Source of the DNA: Selaginella moellendorffii
Lineage: Eukaryota > Streptophyta > Lycopodiopsida > Selaginellales > Selaginellaceae
Reading direction: 5' to 3'
DNA: 64,000 bases
Assembly (NCBI RefSeq): GCF_000143415.4
Contig: NW_003314265.1
Span: 324,405 to 388,404, forward strand
Shown: positions 60,047-64,000 of the stretch, one piece after another
Position numbering within the stretch: position 1 is the stretch's first letter
Layout of the letters: the number at the start of each line of letters is the position of its first letter
Made by a program: the position numbers and the translations under genes
The notes under the pieces: generated by a model
The model's database searches: none
Told to the model about the DNA's origin: nothing
Seen by the model: the letters and a program-made list of their open reading frames with translations, nothing else

Positions 60047-61945
60047 TTAGCTCTTCACCAAGCAATCCATGAAGCCTTGCTTGAGCTCGGCTTCGTTGAG
60101 GTTCTTGCCGATGAACACGAGCTTGTTCTGGCGTTTCTCGTTGGGACCCCATTCTCTGTCCATTGTTCCCTCGTATACCGCGTGAACACCCTGAGTAAAA
60201 GAGAAAACTTTCAGATCTTGCAAACACTTCTAGCATAGTCACCTGGAAAACAAATCGCTCCTTGCAATCCTCGATGGACAGGATGCCTTTCATTCGATAC
60301 AAGTCTTCGCTCCGTTCATCGAGCAGGTCCCCGAGCCATGTATCGATCTGTGCAATAGAATGAGTAAAAGGAAGACGAGGAGAACAGCTTACTTTCTCCA
60401 AATCCAAGTTCCCCTCACACATGATGCTCACGGACGACACTCCAGGGTCGTGGTGATGGTCGTGCTTGTGCTCGTGTTTGTGCTCGTGCTTATGCTCGTG
60501 TTCGTGGTCATGGCCTTTAGTTTGTCGGGTGTAAGACACACTAAAAGAATATAAATTCTTACCGTGTTCATGCTTGTGGTCATCGTGAGCATGAGCATTA
60601 GCTTTCTCTTTCTCTTTCTCGATCTCAACCTCCAGGCCCGCTACTCTGAAGTACAAAACAAACAATTAGCTTAGACGGGTTCCTCCAATGAAGCAAAGGA
60701 AAACTAGAAGGCGTACTTCTCCAGGTCAAAACCACCGACACCGAGAACGTAATCCATGTCGACTTTGCCATACTGTGTTGACTTAACACTCGCCATTGCA
60801 TTGATACGCTGCAAAAGAAGATTTTGAAAAGCTAGAGACACGATCTTCATACCTTTATTCTCTCGGATAGAGTTTGAATGGCCTTCTCGTCAACTAAGTC
60901 CACCTACAAAGAAAGCAAAAAAGAAAGAGAAAGGCCGGTTGGCAAAGATATCGCGTCATGAAAAAGCGAACCTTGTTGAGTATGATACGGTCGGCATAGG
61001 CTACTTGCTCCACGGCTTCATTCACCGCGCCATCTGGCTTCACTTCGTCAAGATGCATAGGAGCGTGCTTGGCGTCCACCATCGTGACAACGCCGTCAAG
61101 TCGATAATGGTGCGCTACTCTGTCTTCCGCGTAAAATGTCTGAATGATCGGAGCAGGATTAGCCAGGCCTGGAACGATGACAAAGATGAAGAAGCTCTCG
61201 AATCAAACTCGACAAATCCAAGAGCCAGTACCCGTAGTCTCGATCAGGACGTGATCATACAAGCCTTTCTTCGTGAGAAAAAGCTCCTTGAGCATGTTGA
61301 CGAGGTCCCCTCGCACCGTGCAGCAAAGACAGCCATTGTTGAGCATCATGATATCTTCCGTGGCAGATTTTCGGCCAACAACGAGGCTGTCATCGATGCC
61401 AACTTCTCCAAACTATGAAATCACAAAACTAAAATGAGAGATAAGAAGAAAAAAGAAAGAGAGAAACAAGTACCTCGTTCTCAATGACAGCGATCCTTTT
61501 CCCATGCTCGCCAGTGAGCACGTAGTTTAGCAGCGTAGTCTGCCATCAAGACATGATAAGTTCATGGTTGAAAAACTTACAAAGAAAACTTTGCATGAAG
61601 AAGAAGAGAAGATTTTACCTTGCCAGCGCCAAGAAATCCAGTGATCACAGTGATAGGAACCCGATTATCGACGCAGACATGGCTCTCGGGAATCTCAGTT
61701 GGAGCAGTCTCCTGCTGGGTGGTCGCATTTGCCAGAGTTCTAACGCTCAGCTTCCTCGTCGCAGACATTCTCCCCTGAGCGCCTATTCCTTTCGCTACCC
61801 TTGGAGCTAATCTCCCATAGAACCTCAATCCACCGCCACTGGCCTTGTTGAAAACCATGACCACCGACGACGCGCTTGCGCGCGTCCCATGCGCCCACGC
61901 CAATCCTCTTCCACACAATGCCATTGCCGCGCTTGCTGCCGCCAT
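60047..61945 (-). CDS. CobW/COG0523 GTPase (ZNG1-like metal chaperone)
   Basis: Multi-exon GTPase. An N-terminal Arg/Ala/Ser-rich stretch of about 75 residues looks like an organelle presequence (MAAASAAMALCGRGLAWAHG). The domain begins VPITVITGFLGAGKTTLLN (Walker A). NNGCLCCTVRGDL carries the family CxCC metal site, ETTGLANP follows, and NKVDLVDE is the G4 motif. The CobW_C part is interrupted by a long His-rich loop (HDHEHEHKHEHKHEHKHDHH). In this family the protein uses GTP to load Zn or Co onto targets such as methionine aminopeptidase. Stop after DCLVKS at 60047. The plastid/mitochondrial location is inferred. Confidence 0.9.
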
Positions 61946-62540
61946 CACTTGCGCGCTTCTTCTTTCCTTGCTAAACCTACGCCGCTAGCCTGGAATTCTG
62001 GCGGTCAAAAAGAATTCTTTCCCTCGATCGCTCCCAGGAATGCGATCGCGCAGAGCTCCAATGCCGCGGCGAGAGAGGAAGAGAGGGAGGGACTGGACCT
62101 TTCCTTCTAGAGCCCTCTTTCCGGATTACCGGAATGTACCACCAGATAAACGATGGACGGACAGGGATTCGCGATCGGACGGCCGCCAAGAAATATCTAT
62201 CTCCTAGAACCCTAAACCCTACCCTCCTACGTAGAAAATTTTGCCTCAAAAAAGAAGCAAAACGTAAATTTATGGATTTTTGTTCTTCAAGTTTTGATGT
62301 TCTTCAACACGGCCAATTCAATCTTCTTGAGCGTGGATTGAGCTGCAACACATTCCAATCGATCCAGAGTGAAAAATCCTTCTCAAACACGAAGCTACAA
62401 ACTAAAATGTCTGATGCAAAACCTGGAGATCTAGGGCAGTATCATATAGAGAGGAGAAAAGAACTGTAGAAAAAGGAAAAAAGAGAGTGTGTGGATTCCA
62501 AGCAAAGGTAAATACCTGAAGAATCCAGCCGCCGCGATGA
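61946..62540. other. CobW upstream region
   Basis: About 600 bases between the CobW start and the next minus-strand stop. It holds overlapping telo-boxes (AACCCTAAACCCTA) near 62208-62221. No gene recognised. Confidence 0.35.
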
Positions 62541-62777
62541 TCAAGGCTTCTTTTTTACAGTCTTCTCCTCGCTGGGAGCAACGCTTTGATAGTATGCAAA
62601 CGTGATCACGCCCGTGACGAGCAAAACTCCAGCAAGAAACGCCGGATACCTCCCCGATTTCTTCAACGTAACCCCGCCCTCCTGGTGTAGAACTTGCCTG
62701 GATTCGTGAGCAAACATCTCCCGGTGCGCCGTATCTTTCGCTGCCCCGTCCACATCCTTGCCGCCGCCGCCAGCCAT
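62541..62777 (-). CDS. small single-span membrane protein, unknown function
   Basis: Single exon of 78 residues. A Gly/Asp-rich N-terminus (MAGGGGKDVDGAAKDTAHRE) leads to one membrane helix, YPAFLAGVLLVTGVITFAYY, and a Lys-rich end (EEKTVKKKP) that could act as an ER-retention-like di-lysine tail. I do not recognise the family. It is open from ATG to stop without introns and the context supports a real gene. Confidence 0.6.
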   Translation of the reverse strand: MAGGGGKDVDGAAKDTAHREMFAHESRQVLHQEGGVTLKKSGRYPAFLAGVLLVTGVITFAYYQSVAPSEEKTVKKKP

Positions 62778-63190
62778 GGATTTGGAGATCGGATCGCTCG
62801 CGCTAGGGATTCCCCAGGGGAAGAGCACGAGAAAGAGCCCTAAATTTTTTCTACCCCAAATTCTGTGCCCTGGCCTGTTCTTTCTTTCTCGTGGTGTGCT
62901 GTCACCTTGCCAACGGCCTATGCTGCCACGTCGACACACTTTATTAATGCACAGTAAAGGGGTCGGGGGATCGAATCCTGGGAGATGGCCTCGACATGAA
63001 AGTAGAAAGTTTTTGACTTCTCGCGAAAGATTATAGGGTTCTTATTGGATTTGTTGCTCCTAGGTCAGCTGGATCGATTTCCCGGTTCCTCGAGCTGGAT
63101 GACGCATCACAATGGATAATGCGATAGCGCAGGTACGAGAAGGGATAGCGCTGCAGCGAATTCGGCTCGTAGAGTAGAGGAATTTAGGGA
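62778..63190. promoter_or_regulatory. divergent promoter region
   Basis: 413 bases between the small membrane protein gene (-) and the DUF1640 gene (+). No further feature seen. Confidence 0.35.
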
Positions 63191-63966
63191 ATGGCGTGGG
63201 CCGTGAGGAAATCAGGGGTTCGTAGCTTGAATAAGATCTATGCGAATTGGGAGAATGCGAGAGGATTTCAACCGCTTGGTGAGTTGAGGAACAGATTAGA
63301 GAATGGAAGCTCGAGGAACTACTACAGGACGAACTCCTCGAATCAACTCGTAGTCCAGCCATCGTACAATGGGAAAAGAGCGTTTCTTGTGGACACACTC
63401 CAATTGGTATCGTATAGTTTTGTGTGTTGTTTTTTTGGATTGGATGGCTATCTAAGCTGTGGTTCCATTTAAAACAGGTAAGGCGGCTTGAGAAGCAGGG
63501 TCTAACCGATAATCAAGCTGAAGCTATCACCGCTGTGATCACCGAAGTGCTCAATGATAGCTTGGAGAATGTTGCTCAGTCCTTCGTTTCCAAGCCAGAG
63601 ATGCAGCGTGTAAGTGATCGCTTGACGTCTTCGTCACTCACCCGTGCTTTTCGTGTTAGAAAGAGTTGATGCAAGAGGCAGTCCTTTCGAAGTTGAGAGC
63701 AGAGATCGTCAGCCAGCTCGTGAGCTATTTCATTTTCTCGATTTTTTTCAAGTGTCACTTCTGGCTTTTCATCGCAGGAGCATCATGTGTCTACCTCACA
63801 GCGGGAATCAGAACGACTACGGACAGATCTTGACAAGCTGAAAAGCGAGTTGAAGTAAGTCGTAAGTAAAGTCCTGAGTTCCTCCTCAACCACTGTTTTC
63901 CGCTTGTAGATACGAGATCGACAAGGTTACAGCAGGCCAGCGCCTTGATCTCAACCTTGAAAAGGG
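63191..63966 (+). CDS. DUF1640 / MCUR1-like mitochondrial coiled-coil protein, 5' part
   Basis: Five exons are seen (63191-63406, 63478-63609, 63660-63719, 63778-63854, 63910-63966) and the gene runs off the right edge. The N-terminus (MAWAVRKSGVRSLNKIYANW) looks like a mitochondrial presequence. FLVDTLQLVRRLEKQGLTD, QAEAITAVITEVLNDSLENV and YEIDKVTAGQRLDLNLEKG are the DUF1640/CCDC90 signature, a family related to MCUR1 (mitochondrial calcium uniporter regulator) and yeast FMP32. The C-terminal membrane helix expected in this family lies outside the window. Confidence 0.9.
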
Positions 63967-64000
63967 GTAGGCAAACTCTCCGCGATTTTGGTTTTCTAGA

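Overview
This window looks like nuclear DNA of a land plant, most likely a lycophyte such as Selaginella. It carries plant-specific families (HOS1, TONNEAU1, BAHD acyltransferase, PLS-type PPR, CYP85-clan P450, plastid-targeted PYD1). Almost all introns are very short (about 45-110 bp) GT-AG introns. Gene density is about one gene per 2 kb with little transposon DNA, and gene bodies are GC-moderate beside AT-rich spacers. The species call is an inference from this style; no marker sequence was compared.

Layout. 1-10.3 kb: the 3' end of a DUF1995 gene (+), then the nuclear-pore E3 ligase HOS1 (-) and the CUL4 substrate receptor DCAF1 (-). 10.5-15.6 kb: mitochondrial basic amino acid carrier BAC2-like (-), dihydropyrimidine dehydrogenase PYD1 (+), mitoferrin-like carrier (-). 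17-24 kb: serine carboxypeptidase-like gene (+), intronless PPR gene (+), intronless BAHD acyltransferase (-). 24-26 kb: a small graveyard with a tRNA-Lys remnant, a decayed TON1 copy and a tRNA-His-like gene with a changed anticodon, followed by the TON1 gene (+). 26-36 kb: UBP5-type deubiquitinase (-), GT77-like glycosyltransferase (+), LMW protein tyrosine phosphatase (+), an unrecognised small gene (+), a ZNF706-like mini zinc finger (+), beta-carbonic anhydrase (-). 36-49.5 kb: GH31 sulfoquinovosidase-like glycosidase (+), a small coiled-coil gene (+), and a 9.3-kb gene (+) for a roughly 2,850-residue protein that joins a ParB-like N-terminus, a UPF1/SEN1-type SF1 helicase, a UvrD-type SF1 helicase and a long helical C-terminus. 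49.5-64 kb: SLC1-type dicarboxylate/amino acid symporter (-), CYP85-clan P450 (+), CCCH zinc finger (+), GPI8 transamidase subunit (-), sphingoid-phosphate phosphatase LPP-delta (-), thioredoxin h (+), CobW/ZNG-type GTPase (-), a small membrane protein (-), and the 5' part of a DUF1640/MCUR1-like gene (+).

The genes do not form an operon-like system. Recurring themes are ubiquitin control (HOS1, DCAF1, UBP5), mitochondrial transport (BAC2, mitoferrin, DUF1640) and nitrogen salvage: BAC2 and PYD1 start back to back across a 0.6-kb shared promoter. Many start codons have a telo-box (AAACCCTA) just upstream. The strongest candidates for something unusual are the ParB-like plus double-helicase protein, whose UvrD motif region is interrupted, and the animal/bacterial-type SLC1 symporter. 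Next come the GH31 enzyme with a changed sulfonate-site residue and the tRNA-His body carrying a Tyr anticodon.
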